Shown: one piece after another, positions 9,584-20,850 of the stretch | Position numbering within the stretch: position 1 is the first letter of the stretch | Layout: each line of letters opens with the position of its first letter | Assembly (NCBI RefSeq): GCF_008728515.1 | Contig: NC_044981.1 | Span: 112,335,702 to 112,399,701 of the forward strand | Direction: 5' to 3' | Origin: Papio anubis | Taxonomy: Eukaryota > Chordata > Mammalia > Primates > Cercopithecidae | Length of the DNA stretch: 64,000 nt | Notes under the pieces: generated by a model | What the model was told of the DNA's origin: nothing | The model's input: the letters and a program-made list of their open reading frames with translations, nothing else | The model's database searches: none | Translations under genes and position numbers: made by a program

Positions 9584-11169
9584 CTGCACCTGCTTTTTTC
9601 CAGTGTTTTTAGCGTAAAATAATTAATTGTCAGTGAATAGCAACATATTTTGGGGTGGCGCATCCTGAACTCCTACCCCTGCCATGAGGCTGAGCTTCCT
9701 CCCCTATAGGCCCTACTGGGTTTCATGGGTGCATGGAGCCACTGTTAGGATGTGTGTCCCTCAAGAGTGGGTGTGGCGGTCCCTCTGATTGCCACGTGGG
9801 TAGGGAGGGTCTCAGCAGATGACACCTAGAGGAGGTGAGAAGGTGGAGCATGGAGGGTCTTGACGGGGTGGAGGGAAGCTGGCCCCTGATGCAGCCAGGT
9901 GTCCTGGATAGTTGGGGGCCAGTGGTGAGAAGGGGGTGGTTGGTGGAACAAGGGTGGTGAGAACAGTAGACCAGAGACCCTAGAAAGAATGTGCTGGGAG
10001 AGAGGCCTCAATGAAAAGAGACCAGTAAAGACAAGGCCACCCACTCGCAGTTCCACCCAAGGCTTCCCCTTGACATCCAGGTCTCAGTGGAGAACTCGTC
10101 ACGTTATGGCCTTCGGGGCCCCTGGAGAACAACAGCACTCCCCCCAGATGCTCCCGGTGGCTCCTGGTTGTGACTCAGAGCCGCCTTGGGGGGCAGCCCC
10201 CAGTATCCAAGGGAAGAAGCACAAAGCGGTTTCCTGCCCTGGCAGTCCCATGGGGTTCGCCTCCCAAAGGAGTTTGTGGGATTGGCCTCCTGGGAGCCTG
10301 AGAGGAGCAAACACTTGAAGAATTTGTTCATTCCTCTCATTGTAAGTTTCTGTTTGATGAATTCCATGTTCCCAGGAAATGCCCTCAGCACTTTCAATAA
10401 CATAATAGTTCTTGTTGAGGTAGGGGGTGGGGGTGAGGGACAACTTTGTAAAGCCCCCGATTGACACCATGAATGGGGAAGGCAGTTGGCACCATTCCTT
10501 CCCAGAACTGTGCTGTTACCCAGGGCCAGTCTGAGCAGGTCAGCCCTGGGGGGTCAGGGAAGCAAGACAGGAGCTGGGGGAACACACAGCTGACCCTGCC
10601 CGGCCCAGGGGCTGAACTCTAGCCTGATTTTGTGGATAGGATGTTAGGCCAGAGAAGTCCAGGCCCAGGCAGGCCCGGTGTTGACTGTGACCCTCAGAGA
10701 GGACCTGAGCTTCCAAGGAGGCTCAAAGGACTGGCATCCTCTTGTGTCCCTTAGCCCCTAGGATTCAGAGAAGTGACCAGGATTTCTTCAGACCACCTGA
10801 GGCCATTGGCAATGGACACCTAGCCACATTTAACCTGTTCACATAAAGTGAGCATCAGTAGAGTAACCCTAGGAGACTTCGGGTGGACAGTGACAAGTGT
10901 TGGACATGTCCTTATAACTGGAATTATTGACATTATCTTTCAAAAACTCTATCTGTGCAACAAGGAGCCAGGTGAAAATTTGGCAGCTGCAGTACCTTGC
11001 AGATTCAATCAAAGTAGATGAAGTGTATCTTCTTGTCTAAATAACCCAGTGTGGTTTTGAATGCTGCATCCATCAACCATGTAGATTTTTCACTTTCATC
11101 CTCTCTAAATTGTATATCTTCATAGCAAATGATTTCCATTTGAGATGACTTGTGTTCTTCAACTTTACA
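9584..11169. other. Unique GC-moderate sequence, no gene seen
   Basis: No repeat was recognised. Overlapping open frames of up to 123 codons lie on both strands between 9.8 and 10.5 kb, but none has recognisable domains. Confidence 0.45.
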
Positions 11170-11777
11170 GGAGATATGTGCAGTAGTTCCCCTGTTTCAA
11201 AGTTTCACTTTCCATGCTTTTAGTTACCCACTGTCAGCTACAATCCAAAAACATGACCTATGATAGACGCCTTTGAGAGAAAGAAAGAGGCCACATTCAC
11301 ATAACTTTTTTTTTCCTCCAGGCTGGAGTGCAGTGGCGCAATCTCGTCTCACTGCAAGGTCTGCCTCCCAGGTTCACCCCATTCTCCAACCTCAGCTTCC
11401 CAAGTAGGTGGGACTACAGGCGTCCGCCACCACGCCCGGCTAATTTTGTTTTTGTATTTTTAGTAGAGGCGGGGTTTCACCGTGTTAGCCAGGATGGTCT
11501 CAGTCTCCTGACCTCGTGATCCACCCACCTCGGCCTCCCAAAGTGCTGGGATTACAGGCATGAGCCACCGCTCCTGGCCCACATAACTTTTATTACAGCA
11601 TATTATCATTGTTCTATTTTATTATTAGTTGTGGTTGTGAATCCCATACTGTGCATAGCTGTATGTGTACAGTTCAGGGAAAAATACAGTATATATAGGG
11701 CCCAGTATTATCTGCAGTCTCAGGCATCCACTGGGGGTCTTGGAGGGTATCCACCACAGATTAGGGGGACTACTGTA
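11170..11777. mobile_element. Tigger/pogo-type DNA transposon, split by Alu
   Basis: The ends read cagtagttcccctg on the left and ggggactactg on the right, which are inverted terminal repeats of Tigger-class (TcMar) elements, flanked by TA on the right. The interior contains the attttattattagttgtgg block. An antisense Alu interrupts it at 11308-11579. No transposase frame remains. Confidence 0.75.
11308..11579 (-). mobile_element. AluY-like, antisense, in Tigger element
   Basis: Antisense Alu flanked by cacataac on both sides (target duplication) inside the Tigger element. Its 3' end (left side) is shortened: the gacagagcgagactc block is missing between the T run and ccaggctgg. Related sequence occurs in inverted orientation at 31881-32388. 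Confidence 0.88.
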
Positions 11778-11993
11778 TACACTTCATATATTTGTTTTAA
11801 TTTTTAGAAACATCTTCTAGAGTAAATGAATGAATTCTTACAGCCTTTTACATGGTGTACTTCATCCTCCTTGCCAGCAAAGCAACGCAGAATTTCTGCT
11901 AATTAACTAAGGTAGCTCTGAATACACTGTTTAGAACTGTAAAGATTAATTGTACTAATTATGCTTAACTGTACCAGTGGGTAAAGGTGTAGA
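11778..11993. other. AT-rich unassigned sequence
   Basis: The first bases after the Tigger terminus (tacacttcata) recur beside the related element at 31881. Nothing else was recognised. Confidence 0.4.
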
Positions 11994-12086
11994 GGGGAGG
12001 AGGGGTGGGAAGGGAGGGGAGGAGGGGTGGGAAGGGAGGGGAGGAGGGGTGGGAAGGGAGGGGAGGGGTGGGAAGGGAGGGGAAAA
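11994..12086 (+). repeat. 22-bp G-rich minisatellite
   Basis: About four tandem copies of a 22-base unit of the form ggaggaggggtgggaaggga plus gg; the last copy is shortened. Many runs of three or four G on one strand make G-quadruplex formation plausible. Open frames in it are low complexity. Confidence 0.85.
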
Positions 12087-12990
12087 GTCAGTGTCTCAGC
12101 TCTCAGCCAGGGGAGGTGGACTTTCCCGGGTGGCAGATGCACCTTCTGAAACAGACAGATGTTGGCAAGGCTCCCTTTTCCAAGGCAGAGGGAAGCAGCC
12201 CGTGACTTTGCTCTAGCCAGGCCTGTCTCCACTGTACTTGTCAGAAACACTCTGCTACGTCAGCCTCTGTGGCTCTGTCTCAGGCAAGTTAGCTTTGGTG
12301 GTTTCACCAGCACATTCAGACATTGAGCATCAAGGAGTGGTCCCTCATGTGGGGCCGTCTGTTTCTGGAGCTAGTTGTGCGATTACAGGAATGACTGACT
12401 CCCATTCTCACCCCTTCCCCAATGCAATGGAGACTTCACGGCTTCAGCCTTTTAGTGTCAAGGTTCTGGTATCTTGAGACTCTGGTTTTGCACCAGTTTC
12501 AGTGATTTTGCACCCATTTCTCAGCACGTTGTTTCTACTTCTAGTATTGATGAAGCAAATATTTCACAAGGCACTTCAAAGTCTCAGCCTCCCCACTGAG
12601 GGAGGTGGTGGCTGTAAAAGGCATGGAGGTCCGTGCTGACCTGGAGATGGGTGGGTGCCTCTGAGTCTTCATGGCAGATGGAGTGCATCTGTGCGATGGG
12701 TGCTCTGTCCTGGAGAGTTGCTGAAAGGGGGAAGAAAGGAGGCTGGGGGTGGAGTAGGGAAGGGAAGCGTGTCTCAGGGCAGTTCCAAGGGTCCAGGTGC
12801 ACCCGAAGCAGGAAACCAAGGCAGCTCTCTGCTGAGCATCTGATCAAACCATGGTGATCTCACTTTAAACCAACAATTGTTATTTCTACCATACACAGTC
12901 ACACTCTATAACTGCCAAAAATGTAGAACTGAAACCACAAAACAATGGATTTGCAAAGAACCAATAAAATCAAACTTTTTGTGCCATGTA
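12087..12990. other. Unique sequence, no gene seen
   Basis: No recognisable repeat. Open frames on both strands around 12.54-12.85 kb reach 92 codons and show no domain. Confidence 0.4.
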
Positions 12991-13530
12991 TATTAGTTAC
13001 TTATTGCTACACAGTAAATTACCCCAAAACATAGTGGCTTAAAATAGATATAAACATTTGTTATCTTGTACAGATTCTATAGATCAGGAATTTGGGAGCA
13101 GCTTGACTGGGCCGATCCAGCTTTGGGTCTTTCATGAATTACCATCAAGATGTCAGCTACAGGCCAAGTCTGGCGGCTCACGCTTACAGTCACAGCACTT
13201 TAGGGGGCCAAGGTGGGAGGATGGCTTGAGGCCAGGAGTTCAAGACCAGTCTGGCCTAACACAGTGAGAACTCGTCTCTTAAAAAAAAAAAAAAAAAATC
13301 TGTAATGGCTTCAATATCTGAAGGCTTGACTGGTGCTTGAGAGCCGGCTTCAGAAGACTTCACTGGCATGGCGGGCAAGCAGGTGCTGGCTGTGGGCATC
13401 AATCCCCTGCCACACCGACCTTGCCATAGGGTTGCTTCAGAGCCTCACGACCTGGAGGCTGCCTTCCCCCAGAGCAAGTGATCAGTACAGCAAGCAGAAG
13501 CCACGAGGCCTTTTATAATCCAGCCCTAGA
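12991..13530 (-). mobile_element. MLT1-type LTR, antisense, split by Alu monomer
   Basis: This starts tattagttacttattgctac and contains aaattaccccaaaacatagt, the reverse complement of the 3' end of MLT1 LTRs. After the Alu monomer it continues with ctgaaggcttgactgg, ggctgccttcccccagagc and cttttataatccagccc. It is an old MaLR solo LTR. Confidence 0.7.
13162..13298 (+). mobile_element. Alu left monomer (FLAM-like)
   Basis: A single Alu monomer from ggccaagtctggcggctc to a poly(A) tail of 18 A. No right monomer follows. It is inserted in the MLT1 LTR. Confidence 0.8.
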
Positions 13531-13532
13531 TT

Positions 13533-13672
13533 GAGAAGAGGCTGGGAGGGTACACTGGAATTAGAACATGAGGGTTTGTTAAAGTACGAATTTATTTTAA
13601 AACAATGAAAACCACATTGCCAGAGTTCACATTCCAGCTCTGCACACTTAGCAGTTGTGTGAACTTGAGCAA
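13533..13672 (+). repeat. 140-bp direct duplication, copy A
   Basis: About 95 percent identical (7 differences seen by eye in 140 bases) to 14832-14971, 1.3 kb away. Copy A ends inside a MIR-like core (agcagttgtgtgaacttgag) and lacks the rest of that MIR, so it looks like the derived copy. Confidence 0.85.
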
Positions 13673-14831
13673 CTGGGTCACTTCTGTTGTTGACACAGGA
13701 CTGGTTCCCCTATTTAGTGTGGGAGGGGATGACACAAAGGCACAAGACCAGGAGGTGAGGATTGCTGGAGGCCATCCTGGAGGAGGGTTGCCAATCCAGG
13801 GAAAATGAATGCTACCTAAGATCACAATTAACACATATGTGTTCTTGGGGAAAATGATCAACTGATATTTTCAGAACATCCAATTTTGTTAAAGTTTCAA
13901 ATCCTTCCTCCTGCATTTGAACCATATGTACTTTAGCAGAAGTGACTGAACGCCACTTTTCTTTCTGTCTTCTGCCCATTTCTGCAACCAAAGCTCCATG
14001 GAATGCTCGAAGGTGAGATTTGCAGGAATAAAAGGAGGCAGGAACTCCATCCTTTCCTTTCGACTCACTGGAACATACATTACCACATGTTTGAAAACAC
14101 CACCAGGATAAAAAGACTGCTCTTAATTAATAGATCAAGACTAAGAAATAATTGAAATTCAGTGAAACTCAGTTCTAATATAAAGACTAAAGGAGCAATT
14201 TGCTAACATGACAGATAAAGAGTGGTAGCATCAAACTCAGAGAAGTGACAGCAGATACAGGGACGAGTTTAAAAAAGTTCTGATATTAACAAAGTCACTT
14301 TCATTTAGTGTGACTGGGGCCCATGTAAGAGGAGATAACATTATCTTCCCTCAAGTAGCAAGGCATTCAAGGAAACTTTCAATTAAATGCAGACAGTATT
14401 TGTAGCACAATGATTATGTGCAATGCACTGTGCTGGTTATACTTGCAGAGGAAATCTACACACAAAGAAGCATGGTCCCAGTGCTCAGGGTGCTTAGCTC
14501 TCTGGGCAAGAGCTAGACAGATGCACAAATAAAAGGAGCCTGAGTGCCCACAGGGAAGCACAGGCAAGGCATTATGGGAGAGCTGAATGAAGATGACCTC
14601 AAGGATGGCTTCCCAGAAGAGTTGGCAACTGAGTGAGGCATTGCAGGATGCACAGAACGTGGATGGATAGGGCTAAGGAAGACAGGGGATGGGAAGCAGA
14701 GCAATTCTAATAGAAGATCTTAGCAATGAGACAGAGGTAGGCAAATGTTGGCTTCATTTGAAGACACAATCCAGACTCTAACTAGAGTGAAGGGTTAGAA
14801 GTGGACAGAGGTAGAGGGTTGTTCTTGATGG
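13673..14831. other. Mostly unassigned; possible old LINE at 14.38-14.75 kb
   Basis: The segment around 14380-14750 (gcactgtgctggttatac, aaggatggcttcccagaag) resembles an ancient L2/CR1-type repeat in order of motifs, but this is uncertain. Nothing else was recognised. Confidence 0.35.
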
Positions 14832-14971
14832 GAGAAGAGGCTGAGAGGGTACACTGGAATTAGTACACGAGGGTTTGTTAAAGTATGAATTTATTCTAAA
14901 ACAATGAAAACCACATTGCCAGCGTTCACATTCCAGCTCTGCACACTTAGCAGTTGTGTGAACTTGAGTAA
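14832..14971 (+). repeat. 140-bp direct duplication, copy B
   Basis: This is the partner of 13533-13672. It reads smoothly into the rest of a MIR, so it is the likely source copy. Confidence 0.85.
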
Positions 14972-15095
14972 GTTAATTAAACTCCCATGCCCCAATGTCT
15001 TCATTTGAAAAAGGGAATGATAATAGTACCTACTTCATAAGATTATGAGATTAAATGACTTCATCATAGAAAGCACTAGAACAGTGCCCGGGACA
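14920..15095 (+). mobile_element. MIR SINE
   Basis: Core agcagttgtgtgaacttgag followed by ttcatttgaaaaagggaatg, ataatagtacctacttcata and agaacagtgcccggg, in the order of a sense MIR. Confidence 0.75.
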
Positions 15096-15360
15096 CTATT
15101 CCATCCTTGTCATCATCATCGTTGTCATCATTTGTTTAGGGAGATAACCATGACAGTTCTGTGAATGGAAAGTAGGGACGGGTCTGTGGAATGTTGCAAA
15201 AATAGAATGGCAAGGACTAATTATTAAAATCAGTGCATGGCCCCACCTAACCAGCAGGAAGGCAGGGCTTTCAGAGGGAATCACGTGGGTATTCAGTGAG
15301 CAGTAAGTGCCTCTGCCACAGATGAATGTGTTGGGCAGGAAATAACATCTGGTTCTAGAT
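15096..15360. other. Unassigned sequence
   Basis: Contains a short (CATCAT)-rich tract at 15109-15133. Nothing else was recognised. Confidence 0.4.
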
Positions 15361-15433
15361 GTATTAGTCAGCTAGGGCTGCCATAGCAAAATACTACAAA
15401 CTGGGTGGCTTAAACAACAGCAGTTAATTATTT

Positions 15434-15444
15434 TTATTTTTATT

Positions 15445-15475
<31 letters not shown>

Positions 15476-15477
15476 TT
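15434..15477 (+). repeat. (TTTA)n microsatellite, Alu tail
   Basis: TTTA/TTTTA units directly precede the antisense Alu, so they are its expanded tail. Confidence 0.85.
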
Positions 15478-15756
15478 TTGAGACAGTCTCGCTGTGTCTC
15501 CAGGTTGGAGTGCAGTGGTGCGATCTTGGCTCACTGCAACCTCCACCTCCTGGATTCAAGTGATTCTCCTGCCTCAGCCTCCTGAGTAGCTGGGACTACA
15601 GTCACATGCCACCACACCCAGCTAATTTTTGTATTTTTAGTAGAGATGGGGTTTCACCATGTTGGCCAGGATGGTCTCCATCTCTTGACCTTGTGATCCA
15701 CCTGCCTCAGCCTCCCAAAGTACTAGGAATACAGGCGTGAGCCATCGCACCAGGCC
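15478..15756 (-). mobile_element. Alu (S-like), antisense
   Basis: Reverse-complement Alu from gagacagtctcgctg to caccaggcc, inserted in the MLT1 LTR; agcaattaat/agcagttaatta on both sides is the target duplication. Confidence 0.9.
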
Positions 15757-16171
15757 AGCAATTAATTTCTGACAGTTCTGGAGACTGGAAGTTCAGGGGC
15801 CACATATGGGCAGGTTTGATTTCTTCTGAGGCCTCTCCTTGCTTTGCAGATGGCCACCTTCTCACTGTGTCCTCACGTGGTCTTCCGTCTTCGCAAGGGC
15901 ACATCCCTGGCGTCTCTGTGTGTCCAAGTTTCCTGTTCTTAAAAGACGCCAGTCAGACTGAGTCAGGCCCCACCCTAATGGCCTCATTTTAATTTAACCA
16001 TCTCTTTAAAGATCCTTTCTCCAATACAGTCACATTCTAAGGTATTAAAGGTTAGGGCTCCAACATACACATTTGGGGAGTGGGGGAAGGGACACAATTC
16101 AGCCCCTAAAGGGTGTGTTGAGTTTGACCTAACCAAAGAAATCATCTAACACTTGCCTTAAGAATAAATCC

Positions 16172-16310
16172 AGCCAGGTGCAGTGGCTCATGCCTGAAAT
16201 TCCAGAAATTTGGGAGGCTGAGACAGGAGGATTGCTTCAGCCCAGGAGTTCAAGACCAGCCTAGGCAACATAAGGAGACCCTGCCACTATTAAAAATAGT
16301 GGTAATAAAT
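16172..16310 (+). mobile_element. Alu left monomer (AluJ/FLAM-like)
   Basis: A single Alu monomer (gccaggtgcagtggctcatg to ggagaccctgccac) with an A-rich, AAAT-containing tail and no second monomer. Confidence 0.75.
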
Positions 16311-17067
16311 AAATATAAAGAAAAGAATACATTCCATTTGTTAGATATTGCAAAGTTTTACCCTAAGTAAAATGAGTCCACCCAAACTAAGGAGCAATGA
16401 TTATAAGTGTGATTTCTGTTTAGTTTTTGACAGAACCAACAAATTAAATTTCCTAAACATGAAATAAAAGGAAAATTTTCTTTGTAGACAGAAAGAAAAG
16501 TCTGACATCTGAAATATGCAAATGTGTTAACAAAGAATGAAACTCACAGCCATGAAATAAGTAATGGATTTAACCTGGCATTCGTTAAGGACATTGAGGC
16601 TACCAGGTTGATCCTATTACAATAAAATTAATCTCAGTGTCATACAGTAAATGCTGACAACAGGCAGCATGTCCATGATTTTGTTTACAGGATTCACTAA
16701 TTAGAATTCTATGTTTTGCCATGGCTCAATCTGCATATGCTGCCAAAAATTGGAAGAACAATTTAAAATTCAATCATACAAAGTAAGCAAAAAGCAAACA
16801 GATATGTCTGAGTTTTCCTCTCTTCAATCAACGTGTTTTAGCATCCAGAAAAAAAAAATAGCCAGTAAGTAGAATTATAAGAAAATGTGCCTGAAGAACT
16901 TTCAGTGAAACTTCAATCTAGTAAAATGTTTTCTCACCATAGGACTTTTTGAAAAGTAGACAATAGGACACACTGTGAGCTGCAGTTCCAAAATAGAATA
17001 TGAGCCTGGCTTCCCCCTTAGATGGTTTTCCACAATGGGCTCTCAAGGATGCTGTAGGATCTTCTTC
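16311..17067. other. Unassigned AT-rich sequence
   Basis: No recognisable repeat, exon or RNA gene. Confidence 0.4.
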
Positions 17068-17291
17068 CTTTTTTATTTTTTTCGAGACAGGTTCTCACTC
17101 TGTCACCCAGACTCCCAAATAGCTGGGACCACAGGTGTATGCTACCACGCCAGGCTAATTTTTATTTTTTGTGGAAATGGGGGTCTTGCCATGTTGCCTC
17201 AGCAGGTCTCGAACTCCTGGGCACAAGCAGTCTACCTGCCTCAGCCTCCTAAAGTGCTGGGATTACAGGCATGAGCCACTGCACCTGGCCG
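17068..17291 (-). mobile_element. AluJ-like, antisense, internally deleted
   Basis: Reverse-complement Alu in which acccagactcccaaatagctgg joins two distant parts, so about 80 bases of the right monomer are missing. It ends cacctggcc. Confidence 0.85.
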
Positions 17292-17764
17292 GCAAAAGCT
17301 TCTCTAGCCACCTATCTATCTGCACTATACAATTAAGCAATTGGTTATTTAACCATGTATTTGTGATTCATATATATCCCCACCCTCTCACTTTAAGGGG
17401 AATTTACCTTACACATTTTACATCTTCCACAATGCTTCTCATGAGGTGGGACATGGCTGCCCCATGGGAAATCCTTATTACTACATTAGGGAATAATTTA
17501 ACATGTTATAAAATACAAGGCTAGTCTAGGTCAGTAGCTTTCAAGCCTTCACACGCTACTTTCCACCCATCACTCAATTAAATTTTCCCTCCCCTCCTCA
17601 GGGAGTGTGGTCAAAATCATCTCCCCCAACCTCCACCTGCTCCTTAAACAGCAAGGGAGACAGGAAATCAAGGCCAGGCTAAGGTGCAGGGAGGCCCTGC
17701 TGAATGAACCTGTCTTCTTGGCGTGCACCTTCCTATAGTATTTGTGGAGGTATCCTGTGTTGTA
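17292..17764. other. Unassigned sequence
   Basis: Nothing recognised except a pyrimidine-rich stretch at about 17580-17640. Confidence 0.35.
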
Positions 17765-18225
17765 GATCCAATGTCAACCCCAGCCACCAGCAAATACATA
17801 CATAATCGACTTTTGAAAAACATGGGATTGAACTGCACTGGTCCACTTATACACAGCCTTTTCTCTCCTCTGCCACCCCTGAGTCAACGAAACCAATCCC
17901 TTCTCTTCCTCCTTCTCAGCATACTTAACATGAAGACAATGAAGAAGACCTTTATGATGATCCAATTCCACTTAATGAAGACTAAATACATTTTCTCCTC
18001 CTTATGATTTTTAATAACATTTTTTCTCTAGCTTACTTTATTGTAGAACTACAGAATATAACACATATACAAAATATGTGTTAATCCACTTTATCTTATC
18101 GTCAAGGCTTCTGGTCAATAGACTAATATTAGTTAAGTTTTTGAGGAGTCAACAGTTACGTGCACATTATCAACTATGCTGTGGGTTGGCACCCCTAGCC
18201 AAGGGTCAACTCTATACAGTAACAA
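17765..18225. mobile_element. Tigger/pogo-type DNA transposon fragment
   Basis: The order of blocks (attgaactgcactggtccac, cctctgccacccctgag, acctttatgatgatccaatt, cttactttattgtag, gcacccctagccaagggtcaact) matches a Tigger-class non-autonomous element ending in its inverted repeat near 18212-18225. No coding capacity remains. Confidence 0.7.
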
Positions 18226-19081
18226 CTGCAGCATGTCATAAATGCTTGTTTAGGGGGGATCAAGAACAGCACTGAATGTCCAAGAACCCACCTACTAGAG
18301 GGATGTAAGTGGATAAACCATGTACAGGAAGGAGGAACAGAAATCACATCACATTCACTGATGAACTTGGAGAACAAACAAAAGCCAATTCTGGTAACTG
18401 TTATAAAAAACTTTACGTCCACCTAAATGACATCTTTATCTTGTTGGTTGAGAATCACTAGATCATGTGACTCCTCACATCATCCCTTGTCACTGGGCAG
18501 TCAGGGAAGTCTTCCCAGGGATTGGTGGAGGACAGGACTGGAGGCAGGGAGACCAGTTGAAAGGCCATTTGTGGCTCAACCCAGGCAAGAGGAGACAAGG
18601 GCCTAGAACTAAACACCACAGGGACCAGAACATAGTAACGGACAAAGATAGCAAGGAGGTAGAACTGATGGGATCCCACAGCTAGCTGGATGTGGGGAGG
18701 GGCATGAAGGCGAGAAGAGAGCAGGCAGGAATGGCTCCCTCCTAGTGTTCTGACCCTGTGGGTTCCATTCATAATACTGAGAAGGCAAGAGGGAAAGACT
18801 GTTGATTTCTGTCTTGGACAGGTTTTATTGGAAATTCCTCTTAGAAGATTCTTAAAGATAAAGTAAGTGGAGTGAGGCTGAGTGGAAATTTAGAGCTGGG
18901 AATCCTACAGATAGTGTTTAAAGCCAGGCATGGATTGGCTCTCTTGGGCTGGGTGGGGGACATTTGTGCCTTGCAATAATCCATTCTTGGCATTCAAAAG
19001 TGAGCCCTGTTGGGAACTCTTCACATGACTGAAAACTTGTATTCTTTTTTTCCCATTCAAGCAAATATATTAAGACATCTT
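18226..19081. other. Unique sequence, no gene seen
   Basis: Open frames of up to 104 codons lie on both strands near 18.46-18.77 kb without a known domain. No repeat was recognised. Confidence 0.4.
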
Positions 19082-19386
19082 GGCCAGGCGTGGTGGCTCA
19101 CGCCTGTAATCCCAGCACTTTGGGAGGCCGAGGTGGGCGGATTACGAGGTCAGGAGATCGAGACCACCCTGGCTAACATAGTGAAACCCCATCTCTACTA
19201 AAAATACAAAAAAATTAGCTGGGTGTGGTGGCAGGCGCCTGTAGTCCCAGCTACTCGGGAGGCTGAGGCAGGAGAATGGCCTGAACCCGGGAGGCAGAGC
19301 TTGCAGTGAGCTGAGATAGTGCCGCTGCACTCCAGCCTGGGCATCAGAGCGAAACTCCATCTCAAAAAAAAAAAAAAAAAAAAAAA
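19082..19386 (+). mobile_element. AluY-like
   Basis: Complete Alu with a long poly(A) tail, flanked by agacatctt on both sides (target duplication). Confidence 0.92.
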
Positions 19387-19561
19387 CAAGCAGACATCTT
19401 ACACTATCACTCTATTACACCATCACACTATCACTTAAACTATCACTACTAAGAAAAACAAAAACCAAGACTGAAGCAGATGTCTAAAATTTCTCATTCT
19501 CACTCTTGCTGGCCAAAATATTGTCCCAAGGAATAACTGTGTCACCATCTGGATTAGGTTC
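19387..19561. other. Unassigned, with actatcac repeats
   Basis: Short imperfect repeats of the type actatcact at 19401-19448. Nothing else was recognised. Confidence 0.4.
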
Positions 19562-19761
19562 TCACCATTCTCCTGCCTCAGCCTCCCAAGTAGCTTAGAC
19601 TACAGGTGCCCGCCACCATGCCCAGCTAATTTTTTTGTATTTTTAGTAGAGATGGGGTTTCACTGTGTTAGCCAGGATGGTCTCAATCTCCTGACCTCGT
19701 GATCCACCCACCTTGGCCTCCCAAAGTGCTGGGATTACAGGTGTAAGTCACCATGCCCAGC
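19562..19761 (-). mobile_element. AluY-like, antisense, 3'-truncated
   Basis: Reverse-complement Alu that begins internally (caccattctcctgcctcagcc) and runs to atgcccagct. The T-rich end and most of the right monomer are missing. Confidence 0.85.
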
Positions 19762-19795
19762 TTGGATTGGACATCTTTTATCTGCCACTTTGGGT

Positions 19796-20104
19796 TTTTT
19801 GTTTGTTTGTTTGTTTTTGTTCGTTTTTGAGACAGAGTCTCGTTCTGTTGCCCAAGTTGGAGTGCAGTGGCATGATCTTGGCTCACTGCAAACCTCTGCT
19901 TCCCAGGTTCAGGCAAGTCTCAGCCTCCTGAGTAGCTGGGATGACAGGCATGCACCACCACACCTGGCTAATTTTTGTATTTTTAGTAAAGACAGAGTTT
20001 TGCCATGTTGGCCAAGCTAATCTCGAATTCCCGGCCTCAGGTGATTTGCCTTTCTTGGCCTCCCAAAGGGCTGGGATTACAGATATGAGCCACAGCGCCC
20101 GGCC
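19796..20104 (-). mobile_element. Alu (S-like), antisense
   Basis: Tail of GTTT units, then a full reverse-complement Alu ending gcgcccggcc. Confidence 0.9.
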
Positions 20105-20544
20105 TTATTCACCACTTTGGATCCTCTCAGCCTCCTCTATCTGTTATTTCAGCCTCCATAGGGAGGCTACAAAGGAAAAGTCTCTAGTAGGCCAATTCAA
20201 AGATTTACCTGCATTGGGGACATTTTATAGAAAAAGAAGACATCTATTGTTAGACTACCAAAAAAAAAAAAATGTTTGGTTAAACAAAGGTCACTAAATT
20301 TCTTCACTGATACTCAACTGAGTCAGCTAGTTGCAGATAATTGGTTTTTTGAGTAAGTCTTAATCTGATTAAAGTGTATCAGAAAATTGCTTAAGTGTTT
20401 TCTCAGGAATGATCATTTCTTTCCAGAAAGTGATTATACATTTATATCACACTACAGATTTGGGACAATCTTCCCTTTATAGTTGCAACTGAAAAACATA
20501 TGCTTGCATATGAAACAGAAGTCATAAGAAATAATACCTACCTT
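20105..20544. other. Unassigned sequence
   Basis: No repeat or exon recognised. Confidence 0.4.
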
Positions 20545-20850
20545 GGCCAGGCACGGTGGCTCATGCCTGTAATCCCAGCACTTTGGGAGGCCGAGGTGGG
20601 CAGATCACAAGGTCAGGAGGTCGAGACCATCCAGGCTAACACGGTGAAACCCCGTCTCTACTAAAAAAATACAAAAGAAAAATTAGCTGGGTGTGGTGGT
20701 GGGCGCCTGTAGTCCCAGCTACTTGGGAGGCTGAGGCAAGAGAATGGCGTGAACCCAGGAGGCAGAGCTTGCAGTGAGCCAAGATCATGCCACTGCACTC
20801 CAGCCTGGGTGACAGAGCAAGACTGAGTCTCAAAATAAAATAAAATAAAT
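20545..20850 (+). mobile_element. AluY-like
   Basis: Complete Alu with a tail of AAAAT units. The flanks ataataccta(cctt) and ataatatcta(cctt) are a target duplication. Confidence 0.9.

Larger units (their letters stand above)
15361..16112 (-). mobile_element. MLT1C/D-type LTR, antisense, split by Alu
   Basis: The left part (15361-15433) reads tgtattagtcagctagggctgcc and actgggtggcttaaacaac. The right part (15757-16112) has tctgaggcctctccttgc, tggcctcattttaattta and cacaattcagcccc. An Alu plus (TTTA)n lies between. It is the same LTR class as at 500-938. Confidence 0.8.

Noticed and set aside
10099..10470. 123-codon open frame on the - strand
   Set aside because: Both strands are open here over the same bases with unrelated products. 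This is expected by chance in GC-moderate DNA without stops.
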